NCBI GenBank assembly: GCA_029858545.1
Contig: JAOUFA010000035.1
Coordinates: 1 to 15,450, forward strand
Source of the DNA: Betaproteobacteria bacterium
GTDB lineage: Bacteria > Pseudomonadota > Gammaproteobacteria > Burkholderiales > SG8-39
Reading direction: 5' to 3'
DNA length: 15,450 bases
Positions within the stretch are counted from its first letter, which is position 1. Every line of letters starts with the position of its first letter. The position numbers were made by a program, and so were the translations under genes. The notes beneath the pieces are model-generated. The model was not told the DNA's origin. It made no database searches and saw nothing but the letters and a program-made list of their open reading frames with translations. Below are positions 7,144 to 14,383 of the stretch, piece by piece.

Positions 7144-7667
7144 CACGCATTGCCCTTCAGCGGCAGGACGCATCCGGCGGCAACGAGCAGCACGCGCCCT
7201 GCAAGACGTGCAGCCGCCTGGTTGAGCCATCCTGCCTCGTCGACAAAGCGCCGGCTGAGCACGCCGAGCGGCACCACGCCCCAGCCTATTTCGTTCGACA
7301 CGAGCGCAATGTCGCCCGGCAACCCCGGCAACGCGGCGAACAGGGCTGCGCGCTCGGTCGCATAGACCTCGCTAGTCTCGCCCTCCTCGCCCAGCAGATT
7401 GGCTAGCCACAGCGTCAGGCAATCGACCACCAGGAAGCGCCCGGCGCTCGCCTCGGCGCGCAGCGACGCGGCCAGATGCAGCGGCGCCTCGACCGTGCGC
7501 CAGGCCGCGCTGCGCTCGGCGCGGTGGCGGCCGATGCGCTCGACCATCTCTTCGTCGAGAGCACGGGCGGTGGCGATGTAGACCGGCTCAAGACCGCTGG
7601 TTTCGGCGAGACGCCGCGCCTCGCTGCTCTTGCCCGAGCGTGCGCCGCCCAGGATCAGCGTGATCAT
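7143..7667 (-). CDS. cobU: Adenosylcobinamide kinase / adenosylcobinamide-phosphate guanylyltransferase
   Basis: 174 residues, normal for CobU/CobP. The enzyme phosphorylates adenosylcobinamide and transfers GMP to it, making adenosylcobinamide-GDP for CobS. The P-loop GGARSGKS lies at residues 7-14. The family motif YIATARALDEEM is followed by RIGRHRAER, where His48 is the predicted guanylylated residue. VVDCLTLWLANLL and VSNEIGWGVVP, the two other signature segments, are present, as is the C-terminal LNQAAA region. The ATG overlaps the cobS stop (ATGA), showing tight coupling. All expected motifs are intact, so the protein should be functional. Confidence 0.95.
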   Translation of the reverse strand: MITLILGGARSGKSSEARRLAETSGLEPVYIATARALDEEMVERIGRHRAERSAAWRTVEAPLHLAASLRAEASAGRFLVVDCLTLWLANLLGEEGETSEVYATERAALFAALPGLPGDIALVSNEIGWGVVPLGVLSRRFVDEAGWLNQAAARLAGRVLLVAAGCVLPLKGNA

Positions 7668-8431
7668 GCCACCCCCCAGCCGAGCACGCCCAGGTAGAAG
7701 GCGAGTTCAGCGACCTGCTGCACCGCGCCCAGGGTGTCGCCGGTGTATCCGCCCAGCCGTCTGTGAAGGTACGTACCCGCAATCGCACGCGCCGCAAACG
7801 CGGCGAGCGCACCGGCCACGCCCGCGGCGCCGAGCAGGAACAGCGGCGCAAGCGCGAACAAACCCGCGTAGCCGAGTGCCGACAGACCGATACCGCCTGC
7901 GACAAGCCTCGCGCGCGCGCTGTCGTCCTCGCGCACGTAGCTCTGCGTGCTCACCACGCTCGCCGCCATGAAACGGCTCCAGGCATGGCCGGCGATGAAC
8001 ACCGCGGGAACGATCGTCAACGCAAGCGAAGTCAGCGCCGCGTACTTGCCCAGCAGCACCAGCACCAGCCCAAGCGCACCGAAGCTGCCAAGGCGCGAAT
8101 CCTTCATGATTTCGAGCACGCGCTCGCGCGTCCAGCCTCCGCCCAGGCCGTCGCAGGTGTCTGCGAGTCCGTCTTCGTGAAAGCCGCCGGTGAGAAGCAC
8201 TCCGCTCACGAGGGCCAACACCACCGCAACCGACGCCGGGAAAATCTGCGCGGCGAGAAGATGCGCGAACCCGCTGCATGCACCGACCAGCAAGCCGATC
8301 GCCGGGAAATAGCGCAGCGCGGCATTCAGCTCCACCTGTGAAAACTCGCCGGCCCCGGACACCGGCCACCGGGTGAAATAGCCGAGCGCGGTCAACACAA
8401 GCCGCCACTCGCGATACAGAGCAGGTCCCAT
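7664..8431 (-). CDS. cobS: Adenosylcobinamide-GDP ribazoletransferase (cobalamin synthase)
   Basis: 255 residues, close to the family norm. CobS is a polytopic inner-membrane enzyme joining adenosylcobinamide-GDP with alpha-ribazole (phosphate), the last assembly step of the nucleotide loop. Signature text is seen in order: LTRIPV-type start (ALGYFTRWPV), ALRYFPAIGLLVG, the metal-binding acidic motif GGFHEDGLADTCDGLGGG, IMKDSRLGSFGALGLVLVLL (read as MKDSRLGSFGALG), and GYTGDTLGAVQQ near the C-terminus. Several hydrophobic helices fill the remainder. The ATG at 8431 has a good ribosome site (AAGGAG, 8-base spacing) inside the 23-bp gap after cobT. The open frame continues upstream to 9142, but that part is a shadow of cobT. 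Confidence 0.94.
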   Translation of the reverse strand: MGPALYREWRLVLTALGYFTRWPVSGAGEFSQVELNAALRYFPAIGLLVGACSGFAHLLAAQIFPASVAVVLALVSGVLLTGGFHEDGLADTCDGLGGGWTRERVLEIMKDSRLGSFGALGLVLVLLGKYAALTSLALTIVPAVFIAGHAWSRFMAASVVSTQSYVREDDSARARLVAGGIGLSALGYAGLFALAPLFLLGAAGVAGALAAFAARAIAGTYLHRRLGGYTGDTLGAVQQVAELAFYLGVLGWGVA

Positions 8432-8454
8432 CGATTTCACTCCTTCGCCGGCGC

Positions 8455-9528
8455 TCACCCGCGCTCGCTCACTCCCGCGCTCGCGAAGCTCGCCATCTCG
8501 TTGACGAAGGCGACCGCGGACTGCGCGAGCGGATAGGCGAGCGCGGCGCCGCTGCCCTCGCCCAGGCGCAGCTCGAGCGCGAGCAAGGGCTCGCCGCCGA
8601 GCAGCTCGAGCATGCGGCGATGGCCGCGCTCGGCGGAGACGTGCGTATAGACGCAGTAGTCGGTCACCGCAGGTGCGATGCGGCTCGCCACCAGCAACGC
8701 GGCGCCCGCAATGAACCCGTCCACGAGGATCAGCATGCGCGCTTCGGCCGCGGCGAGGAAAGCCCCGGCCATCATCGCGATCTCGAAGCCGCCGTATTCG
8801 GCGAGCGCTTCGAGCGGCGCGAGCGCTGCGGGCCGGCGCGCCGAGGCCGCCGCGAGCACCGTCAGCTTGCGCGCGAGGCCCGCGTCGTCGAGGCCTGTGC
8901 CGCGTCCGACGCAGTCCTCCAGCGCCACGCCGCCGAGCCGGTGCATGAGCAGCGACGCGCTCGCAGTATTGCCGATGCCCATCTCGCCGAACCCTACGAC
9001 GTTCGTGCCAAGGCGCGCCTGCGCGCGCAGCGCCTCGGCGCCCGCACCGATCGCCGCGGCGCACTGCGCCCGCGTCATCGCCGGGCCGCGCAGGTAGTTC
9101 GCCGTGCCGGGCGCGATTTTCGCCCTGCGCAGGCCCGCGCACGGCGCGAACTCATGATCGACGCCGGCATCGACCACTTCCACCTCGATGCCGTGCTGGC
9201 GGCAAAAGACGTTGATCGCCGCGCCGCCGCCGAGGAAGTTGGCGACCATCTGCCAGGTCACGTCCTTCGGATAGGCGCTGATGCCCTCGGCGGTCGCGCC
9301 ATGGTCGCCTGCGAACAACAGCAGCGCTGGGCGCGTAAGCTGCGGCGCGAGTGTGCGCTGCGCGAGACAAATCTGCAGCGCGAGGCACTCCAGCCTGCCG
9401 AGCGCGCCGAACGGCTTGGTCTTGCCATCGATCTTCGCGCGTGCCTGTGCTTCGAGCGCGCGATCGAGCGGCGCGACGCGAAATGCGGGAAATTCGGTCG
9501 CGACGACTTTCAGGTTCTGCGTGGACAT
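8455..9528 (-). CDS. cobT: Nicotinate-nucleotide-dimethylbenzimidazole phosphoribosyltransferase
   Basis: 357 residues, the usual size. CobT moves phosphoribose from nicotinate mononucleotide to a benzimidazole base, giving alpha-ribazole phosphate, the lower-ligand precursor used by CobS. Family motifs are intact: TKPFGALGRLE, LLFAGDHGATAEGISAYP, GGGAAINVFCRQHG, DAGVDHEF, VVGFGEMGIGNTASAS, CVGRGTGLDD, and the active-site loop LRLGEGSGAAL with Glu324 as the presumed catalytic base. The ATG at 9528 is chosen for its GGAG ribosome site 7 bases upstream and because it starts the CobT-like sequence. The gap from the btuD stop is 4 bp. Upstream open frame to 9684 is rejected as shadow. Confidence 0.95.
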   Translation of the reverse strand: MSTQNLKVVATEFPAFRVAPLDRALEAQARAKIDGKTKPFGALGRLECLALQICLAQRTLAPQLTRPALLLFAGDHGATAEGISAYPKDVTWQMVANFLGGGAAINVFCRQHGIEVEVVDAGVDHEFAPCAGLRRAKIAPGTANYLRGPAMTRAQCAAAIGAGAEALRAQARLGTNVVGFGEMGIGNTASASLLMHRLGGVALEDCVGRGTGLDDAGLARKLTVLAAASARRPAALAPLEALAEYGGFEIAMMAGAFLAAAEARMLILVDGFIAGAALLVASRIAPAVTDYCVYTHVSAERGHRRMLELLGGEPLLALELRLGEGSGAALAYPLAQSAVAFVNEMASFASAGVSERG

Positions 9529-9532
9529 GGGA

Positions 9533-10309
9533 TCACTCCGGAATGAAAGCCACCGCACCGTCCGCGGAAATCCGCCGGACGCGATGACCGAAGGCTTCCG
9601 ACAGGACGGATTCGGTGAGGACCTCGGCTGCAGCACCCGCCCGCGGCGCCGCGTCGTGCGCGAGGACCAGTGCATGGGTCGCATAGCGCGCCGCGAGCGT
9701 CGCGTCGTGCAGCGAGAGCAACACGCCGTGGCGCTGCCCTTGGGCGTTCGCGGCGAGTAGTTCCATGATCGTCAGTTGGTGGCGCAGATCGAGATGCGCG
9801 AGCGGCTCGTCGAGCAGATACAGCGGCGGGTCCTGCGCGAAGAGCGCGGCAAGCGCCGCGCGCTGACGTTCGCCGCCCGAGAGCGTCGCGACATCGCGCT
9901 CGGCGGCGGCAGCGAGATCGACGCGCGCGAGCGCGTCGCGTGCGATACGCAGATCCTCGGCATTCTCCCACTGCCTGCCGCCGCGATGCGGATAGCGCCC
10001 GAGCAGTGCCACGTCGAGCGCGCGGATGCTGAAACCGTAGCCGGGATGTTGCGGCAGGAAGCCGCGCCGCAGCGCCGCCTCGGCACCGGTCCACGCGGCG
10101 ATCGCGCGGCCGGCGAGTTCGACGCGGCCGGCGGCCGGCTCGGCGAGGCCCGCGAGCGCGTGTAGCAGGGTGGTCTTGCCCGAACCGTTCGGACCGAGCA
10201 GGCACCACAGCTCGCCGGGGCGGATTGCGATATCGAGGTCGCGCAGCAGCATCCGTTCGCCAGCACGCAGCGCCAGACCGTCGGCACGCAGCAACGGCGC
10301 AGCGCTCAT
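9533..10309 (-). CDS. btuD: ABC transporter ATP-binding protein for cobalamin import
   Basis: 258 residues, an intact FecE/BtuD-class ATPase. Walker A is GPNGSGKT (39-46), the Q-loop lies in GFLPQHPG, the ABC signature is LSGGERQR, Walker B with the D-loop is YLLDEPLAHLD, and the switch His is in LSLHDATLAARY. It would power the BtuC permease at the inner membrane. The ATG sits in an ATGA overlap with btuC, so the two subunits are translationally coupled. Corrinoid as substrate is inferred from the riboswitch, BtuB and the cob genes; sequence alone would not separate it from iron-siderophore ATPases. The frame continues upstream to 10591 but that is a shadow of btuC. Confidence 0.9.
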   Translation of the reverse strand: MSAAPLLRADGLALRAGERMLLRDLDIAIRPGELWCLLGPNGSGKTTLLHALAGLAEPAAGRVELAGRAIAAWTGAEAALRRGFLPQHPGYGFSIRALDVALLGRYPHRGGRQWENAEDLRIARDALARVDLAAAAERDVATLSGGERQRAALAALFAQDPPLYLLDEPLAHLDLRHQLTIMELLAANAQGQRHGVLLSLHDATLAARYATHALVLAHDAAPRAGAAAEVLTESVLSEAFGHRVRRISADGAVAFIPE

Positions 10310-11388
10310 TTCCGGCCACCGCCGTTGGCGTGCAACAACAGCATGAACGCCGGAACGCCGACCAGCGCGGTAATCGCACCGACCGGCAGTTGCTGTGGCG
10401 CGAGAAGGCTGCGCGCGAGCGTATCGGCGAGCACCAGCAGCGTACCGCCCGCAAGCGCGCTCGCGGGCAGCAGCAGGCGCTGGTCGTTGCCGACGACGCG
10501 GCGCAAGGCGTGCGGCACCACCAGGCCGACGAAACCGATGCTGCCCGCGGTAGTCACCGCGAACGCGGTGGCAGCGGAGGCGATCACGCACACCAGCGTG
10601 CGCGTGCGCGCGACGCGCACACCGAGCGATTGCGCGAGGGCGTCGCCCGCGAGGAGTACGTTCAATTCGCGCGCGATGAGGCGTGCCGCGAGCAAGGCGA
10701 CGCCCAGCGCGACAAGCGCCGGCAACCAGGGCTCGGCGCCGGTGAATTCGCCGATCAGCCAGAACAGCATGCCGCGCAGCGCCGCATCGGGCGCCGCGGC
10801 AAGAATCAAGGTTATCAGCGCCGACGATCCCGCTGCGAGCATCACCCCGACGAGCAGCAAACGCGAGGGCGCGCCGAGCGCTTCACTTGCCTGGCGTGCC
10901 GCGAGGTCGCGCCGCGCGAGAAGAAAGAGCAGCGCCACTGCGACACCCGCCCCCGCCCAGGCGGCACCCGCGAGCAGCGCCATCCCCGCGCCCGCCCACA
11001 GCGCGAGCAGCGCGCCGACCGAGGCTCCGCCCGAGACCCCGAGCACATAGGGATCGGCGAGCGGATTGCGCAGCAAGACCTGCATCAAAGCCCCGGCGAG
11101 CGCGAGCAACCCGCCGACCGCAAACGCCGCGAGCGCGCGCGGCAATCGCAGGCGCAGGATCACCTCGGCGGCGAAGCCGCCGTCGCCGCCGGCCACGGCC
11201 GTCCACACTTGCGCGGGCGAGAACCCTTGCGTGCCGCTCGCGAGCGCGAGCAGCAGCGCGCCGAGCGCCAGCGCGCCGAGCGCGAGCAGCGCGAGCAGCG
11301 CGCGGCGCCTCGCGGCGCCGGCCTCGTCACTTGGCGGGTTGCCAGCGAAGACCAAGGAACACGCCTCGCGGCGCAGTGTTGTAGCCAT
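10306..11388 (-). CDS. btuC: FecCD-family ABC permease for cobalamin import
   Basis: About 360 residues with roughly ten hydrophobic segments, the BtuC/FecCD fold. Family text is clear: LRLPRALAAFAVGGLLALAG, MQVLLRNPLADPYVLGVSGG, SASVGA-like GASVGALLAL, a cytoplasmic coupling region with LARELN-type text (IARELNVLLAGDALAQSLG), and GSIGFVGLVVPHALRRVVG toward the end. It forms the inner-membrane channel with BtuD and accepts corrinoid from BtuF. The start is uncertain: the ATG at 11388 lies 62 bp inside the 3' end of btuB and has no clear ribosome site; TTG codons at 11394 and 11355 are alternatives. The first membrane helix begins at about residue 30 from the ATG, so the extra N-terminus is cytoplasmic and poorly constrained. 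Confidence 0.9.
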   Translation of the reverse strand: MATTLRREACSLVFAGNPPSDEAGAARRRALLALLALGALALGALLLALASGTQGFSPAQVWTAVAGGDGGFAAEVILRLRLPRALAAFAVGGLLALAGALMQVLLRNPLADPYVLGVSGGASVGALLALWAGAGMALLAGAAWAGAGVAVALLFLLARRDLAARQASEALGAPSRLLLVGVMLAAGSSALITLILAAAPDAALRGMLFWLIGEFTGAEPWLPALVALGVALLAARLIARELNVLLAGDALAQSLGVRVARTRTLVCVIASAATAFAVTTAGSIGFVGLVVPHALRRVVGNDQRLLLPASALAGGTLLVLADTLARSLLAPQQLPVGAITALVGVPAFMLLLHANGGGRK

Positions 11389-13192
11389 GGGCAAGCTGGT
11401 AGTGCCGGTCCGTCACGTTTTCCGCGCGCGCCGACAATTCGAGCGACTTGTCGATACGGTAGCGCAGGCCGAGGTTGACGAGGGTATAGGACTCCAGCGA
11501 CACCGGTACCGGGGCGAAGGTAACGGGGTCGAACGCAACGATGTCGAAATCGGGGCGCGCTCCGGAACTGATGACTTCGCCTGCAATACGCAAGTCGCCG
11601 ATTTCACGAGAAACTTCGGCGCTGCCGAAATTGCGCGCCCGTCTGCGCAAAACCTGCCCGGTATCGTCGTCGATGGGATTCTGATGGGTCATATTCAGGC
11701 GCGCGCGCCAGCCGGCGAACTCGCCCGACCAGGTCAATTCGGTGCCCGAGACATGGGCACGCGCGACATTCACCGGCGGCCAGCCGGCAATGAGATCGCT
11801 GTAGACAGTGCGAAAGAAGACCACCCGCGCGAGTCGCGTCCCGTGAGCGTATTGAATCCCGGCCTCCGAACTCCGGCTTCGCTCGGACCTGAGATTCGGA
11901 TTTCCTCCGCCGCCCCACACCGGATCGGCGGGCCAGAAGAGTTCGTTAAAGGTCGGTGCCCGGAAGGCGGTGGACTTCATCGCGGTGAGCTTCCAGGCGT
12001 CGGTCAGGGAATAGCCATAGCCGACGAGGCCGGTCGCGGCGGTACCGAAGTCCGAATAGCGGTCCTGGCGCGCGCCTGCCTGGAGCTGGTGCGCAGCGAA
12101 CCTTCCCGAATAACCGAGCGAAAGACTGTCCACATCGCGACCCGTGCGCGCGTACCCCACCGTGCTATCGACTTGCTGCGCGAGGTGTTCGGCGCTCGCC
12201 GTCAGCGTGTGGTCCCTGGTGAGAGATATATCGTTCTGCCACTGGGTCTGGCGATTGCGCGTGTCGTAGCGGCCGGTCGATGCGCCGTTCGCAAAGTTCG
12301 TTGAACGGTCGCCCCCGCCGGCCAGCGTCAGCCGCGAGCGCCAGGTCTCGCTCAAGCGACTGTCGAGAAAGACCGCGGCGCTTCGCACGACGTTGTTGCT
12401 CCGGTCCAGATCGGTCGGCGCGCCGAAGGCGTTATCGTATTCGGTACGACCGCGTGCGCGGAAGAAGCGCAAGCCCAACTCGTGCCCCGGCGCGATCTTC
12501 TGCGCGACCAGGCCGCTCACGCTGGTATTGCGATAGCCGTCCCGGTCAGGGTTCGCACCCGGCGCTTGTAGCGGATCGATCGCCGAGAATCCCGCGGTCT
12601 CCAGTTGCGACGCCGCGATCGAATAGCGCGTCGCCTCGCTCCGGCCGCTGTACGAGGCGCCGAGCTTGTGCGTACCCCGCGAGCCAGCCATCGCCGAGAC
12701 GCTCGCGCCCGGCGCGCCGGCACCGCTCCGGGTGAAGACCTGCACCACGCCGCCCATCGCGCCCGAGCCGTACAGCGCGGACACGTTGCCGCGCACAATT
12801 TCGACCCTCTCCACTTCGTCGAGCATGAGGTGCTCGATCGAAGCCGTGCCGAGGGTCGCCGACTCGATGCGCATGCCGTCGATCAGTACCAGCGCGTGGT
12901 TGCCGCTGCCGCCGCGCAGAAAGAGCGTGCTCGCCCCGCCCAGCCCGCCGGATTGCGCGATCTCGACTCCGGGTTGGCCGCGCAACAGCGTCGAGAGGTC
13001 GGGCGCGCCCGAGTCGCGGATCTGGCGCGCGGTGATCACCGTCGTATTGGGAATCGCATCCTCGATCTGCTGCTCGATGCGCGACGCGGTGACGACCACG
13101 GCGTCTTCCTGTTGCGCCCGGGCTTGGGCGCAGAACGAGAGTGCAAGCGCGGTGGCAAGAGTGAACGACCAAAATGGGTAATGCCTGGACAT
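11327..13192 (-). CDS. btuB: TonB-dependent outer-membrane vitamin B12 receptor
   Basis: 621 residues, matching BtuB (~600). A signal peptide ends near AQARA (residue 26) and is followed at once by the TonB box DAVVVTA (30-36). The plug domain shows IPNTTVITARQIRDSGAPDL, LLRGQPGVEI, FLRGGSGNHALVLIDGMRI, and VERVEIVRGNVSALYGSGAMGGVV, the classic BtuB-like plug order. The rest is the 22-strand barrel, with ELSARAENVTDRHYQLAHGYN near the end. The final strand is followed by a short QPAK tail rather than ending on an aromatic residue. The ATG has a strong AAGGAG site five bases upstream. First gene of the operon and directly downstream of a cobalamin riboswitch, which makes B12 the likely ligand. 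Confidence 0.94.
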   Translation of the reverse strand: MSRHYPFWSFTLATALALSFCAQARAQQEDAVVVTASRIEQQIEDAIPNTTVITARQIRDSGAPDLSTLLRGQPGVEIAQSGGLGGASTLFLRGGSGNHALVLIDGMRIESATLGTASIEHLMLDEVERVEIVRGNVSALYGSGAMGGVVQVFTRSGAGAPGASVSAMAGSRGTHKLGASYSGRSEATRYSIAASQLETAGFSAIDPLQAPGANPDRDGYRNTSVSGLVAQKIAPGHELGLRFFRARGRTEYDNAFGAPTDLDRSNNVVRSAAVFLDSRLSETWRSRLTLAGGGDRSTNFANGASTGRYDTRNRQTQWQNDISLTRDHTLTASAEHLAQQVDSTVGYARTGRDVDSLSLGYSGRFAAHQLQAGARQDRYSDFGTAATGLVGYGYSLTDAWKLTAMKSTAFRAPTFNELFWPADPVWGGGGNPNLRSERSRSSEAGIQYAHGTRLARVVFFRTVYSDLIAGWPPVNVARAHVSGTELTWSGEFAGWRARLNMTHQNPIDDDTGQVLRRRARNFGSAEVSREIGDLRIAGEVISSGARPDFDIVAFDPVTFAPVPVSLESYTLVNLGLRYRIDKSLELSARAENVTDRHYQLAHGYNTAPRGVFLGLRWQPAK

Positions 13193-13384
13193 GATTTCTC
13201 CTTCATCGCCCGCGTCCCCGCAGACGAATTCGCGTCATAAAAAGACGACAAGGAGGTCACCCGGCAAGCGAAACCGCACTTCGCTTCCGAACGCGGCACC
13301 CTCCGCAGCCGTCTCGCCGAGAGGCGGCATGCAAGACGTGCCGCACCGCGGAGGAAGAATCCGCCGCGCGACGAGCATCTCATG
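13193..13384 (-). promoter_or_regulatory. Expression platform between cobalamin riboswitch and btuB
   Basis: This ~190-nt leader holds several complementary segments in the transcript. CCGCCUC at 13327-13321 repeats the 5' arm of P1. CCUCCGC (13354-13348) pairs with GCGGAGG (13306-13300). GGAGG within the latter can instead pair with CCUCC (13256-13252). CUCCUU (13255-13250) pairs with the btuB Shine-Dalgarno AAGGAG (13203-13198). Local hairpins are AAGCGAA/UUCGCUU (13286-13280 with 13272-13266) and the GCCG/CGGC structure at 13328-13308. The layout points to control of translation initiation; no hairpin is directly followed by a U-run. Pairings are seen; the switch mechanism is inferred. Confidence 0.55.
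13198..13203 (-). promoter_or_regulatory. btuB ribosome binding site, complementary to an upstream anti-Shine-Dalgarno
   Basis: AAGGAG lies five bases before the btuB ATG. CUCCUU at 13255-13250 in the same leader is its exact 6-base complement, so the site can be hidden in a hairpin. Confidence 0.6.
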
Positions 13385-13634
13385 CGCCCCGCCTCAGGCC
13401 GGTCTCCGGGCTGGCGAGTCTTGGCGGCACCGCCTTCCCACGAACTCCCGGGAGAACCCGATCGTCGCAGTGGCCGCGCAAGCTGGTGAGGCCTGCGCTT
13501 GGTGCGCCCATATTCGCTTACCGTTGCGGGGGCAGCACAGGTTGTCGAAACGCAATGCGACGCGTTTCGATCCCTGTTTCCCGATTAACCCGAGGCACAC
13601 AAGAACGTGCGCGCCGGGCACCCGAGGCGGAGCG
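13385..13634 (-). promoter_or_regulatory. Cobalamin (adenosylcobalamin-class) riboswitch
   Basis: The minus-strand transcript carries the conserved cobalamin-riboswitch elements in order: the UUAAUCGGGAA region (13589-13579), CCCCGCAACGGUAAG (13531-13517), the B12 box GCCACUG (13474-13468), GGGAAGGC (13439-13432), and GCCAGCCCGGAGACCGGCC (13415-13397). The closing helix P1 can be read directly: 13634-13624 pairs with 13395-13385 over 11 bp with one G-U. Its position 5' of btuB, and of an operon packed to cobQ, fits repression of corrinoid import and assembly when coenzyme B12 is plentiful. The CGCAAC-GGUAAG and B12-box matches leave little doubt of the class. Confidence 0.95.
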
Positions 13635-13635
13635 A

Positions 13636-13664
13636 ATGATAGCGGAAACGGGACGGCGCGAAAG
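13636..13664 (-). promoter_or_regulatory. Weak candidate promoter for the btuB operon
   Basis: TATCAT at 13641-13636 is a fair -10 box, but the -35 position at 17-bp spacing reads CTTTCG and is poor. Initiation about seven bases downstream would start inside the 5' arm of P1 and clip its outer pairs, so the true promoter may be farther upstream (a TAAATT occurs at 13682-13677). Unresolved. Confidence 0.25.
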
Positions 13665-13724
13665 CACGCCGGATCAAATTTATGAAGAATAGGTCGTTGA
13701 CCGGACGACGCGGAACAGCGCAAT

Positions 13725-13746
13725 CAGGGGACGCGGCGGTCCCCTG
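13725..13746 (-). terminator. Hairpin downstream of the flavin reductase gene
   Basis: CAGGGGAC (13725-13732) and GTCCCCTG (13739-13746) form a perfect 8-bp stem with a 6-base loop, starting 16 bases after the flavin reductase stop. The following transcript reads AUUGCGC, so the U-tract is weak. It would separate the flavin reductase unit from the B12 leader. Confidence 0.45.
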
Positions 13747-13761
13747 TTCAATCAGCTTCGC

Positions 13762-14325
13762 TCAGCCAAGCTTCCTGACACGCAGAATCCAGTCGCGAAA
13801 AGCGAGCATCTGGTCGCCAAGAAACTTGCGCGCCGCCTCGTCGGTCAGCTTGCCGCTCGCGTCAAACTTGGAGGCTTCGTTGCCGATAAACACCTCCGGG
13901 CGGACGAGCAGGTGCACGCCGAGCTGCGCGAGAATCTTGCGCAGGTCGTACTGGCCGCTTACCCCACCCTTGAGGCCCACGGTCGCGCTGACCATGGCGA
14001 CAGGCTTGTTCTGGAACGGCTGCTCGGGCGGGCGCGAAGCCCAGTCGATCGCATTTTTCAGCACACCCGTAACCGAGTAGTTGTATTCCGGGGTCGCGAA
14101 GTAGATTCCATCGGCGCGCGCGATTTGCGCGCGCAACGTGCTCACCGCCGGCGGCATGCCCTGGTCGCACAGATCCTGGTTGAACAGCGGGATGTCGCCG
14201 ATCGAGGCCATTTCCATGGTCATTCCCTCTGGCATCAGCTCGCTCGCCGCATTGAGCGCATAACGGTTGTAGGACTTGGCCCTCAGGCTGCCGCAGATAC
14301 CCAATAATCGAATCGCCGTGCTCAC
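13762..14325 (-). CDS. NADPH-dependent FMN reductase family flavoprotein
   Basis: 187 residues with a flavodoxin-like fold. The phosphate-binding loop GICGSLRAKSYNRYAL near the N-terminus and PEYNYSVTGVLKNAIDWASR in the middle are the two hallmark FMN-contacting segments of the NADPH-dependent FMN reductase/ChrR/azoreductase family. The VAMVSATVGLKGG strand, a further family feature, is also present. Such cytoplasmic enzymes reduce FMN, quinones, chromate or azo compounds; the substrate cannot be read from sequence. The GTG at 14325 has a good ribosome site (AAGGGAG, 6 bases upstream) and directly begins the fold. A TetR regulator gene lies 102 bp upstream on the same strand, so co-transcription or local control is likely. 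No defect was seen. Confidence 0.88.
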   Translation of the reverse strand: MSTAIRLLGICGSLRAKSYNRYALNAASELMPEGMTMEMASIGDIPLFNQDLCDQGMPPAVSTLRAQIARADGIYFATPEYNYSVTGVLKNAIDWASRPPEQPFQNKPVAMVSATVGLKGGVSGQYDLRKILAQLGVHLLVRPEVFIGNEASKFDASGKLTDEAARKFLGDQMLAFRDWILRVRKLG

Positions 14326-14383
14326 TTCACACTCCCTTCATTCCTGATCGGATGTCCAATGCCACCGCTCGGCCGCCTTGTGC

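Noticed and set aside
6248..7150. N-terminal extension of the cobQ frame as a possible fusion protein
   Set aside because: The open frame is a shadow of btuF; CobQ motifs begin exactly at the ATG at 6247, next to the btuF stop.
6397..7365. 322-codon plus-strand open frame opposite btuF and cobU
   Set aside because: Spans the junction of two real genes with no own motif.
8432..9142. N-terminal extension of the cobS frame
   Set aside because: It overlaps cobT in another frame; the ATG at 8431 has a strong ribosome site and starts the CobS sequence.
8620..9546. 308-codon plus-strand open frame opposite cobT
   Set aside because: Covered completely by intact CobT on the other strand; Arg-rich shadow.
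10225..11478. 417-codon open frame on the plus strand
   Set aside because: It lies antisense to btuC and btuD, is rich in Arg, Glu and Gln in a low-complexity way, has no recognisable domain, and reflects GC-rich third-position bias of the real minus-strand genes.
11066..12304. 412-codon plus-strand open frame opposite btuB and btuC
   Set aside because: It crosses the boundary between two well-supported genes on the other strand and has no family features.
13250..13256. Strong AAGGAGG on the plus strand as a ribosome site for an unlisted gene
   Set aside because: No start codon follows at a usable distance; it is explained as the complement of the anti-Shine-Dalgarno in the btuB leader.
13266..13286. 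AAGCGAA/TTCGCTT hairpin as an intrinsic terminator for the riboswitch
   Set aside because: The only T-run (TTTTT at about 13243-13239 in the transcript direction) is over 20 bases after the stem, so a classic terminator is unlikely; translation control fits better.
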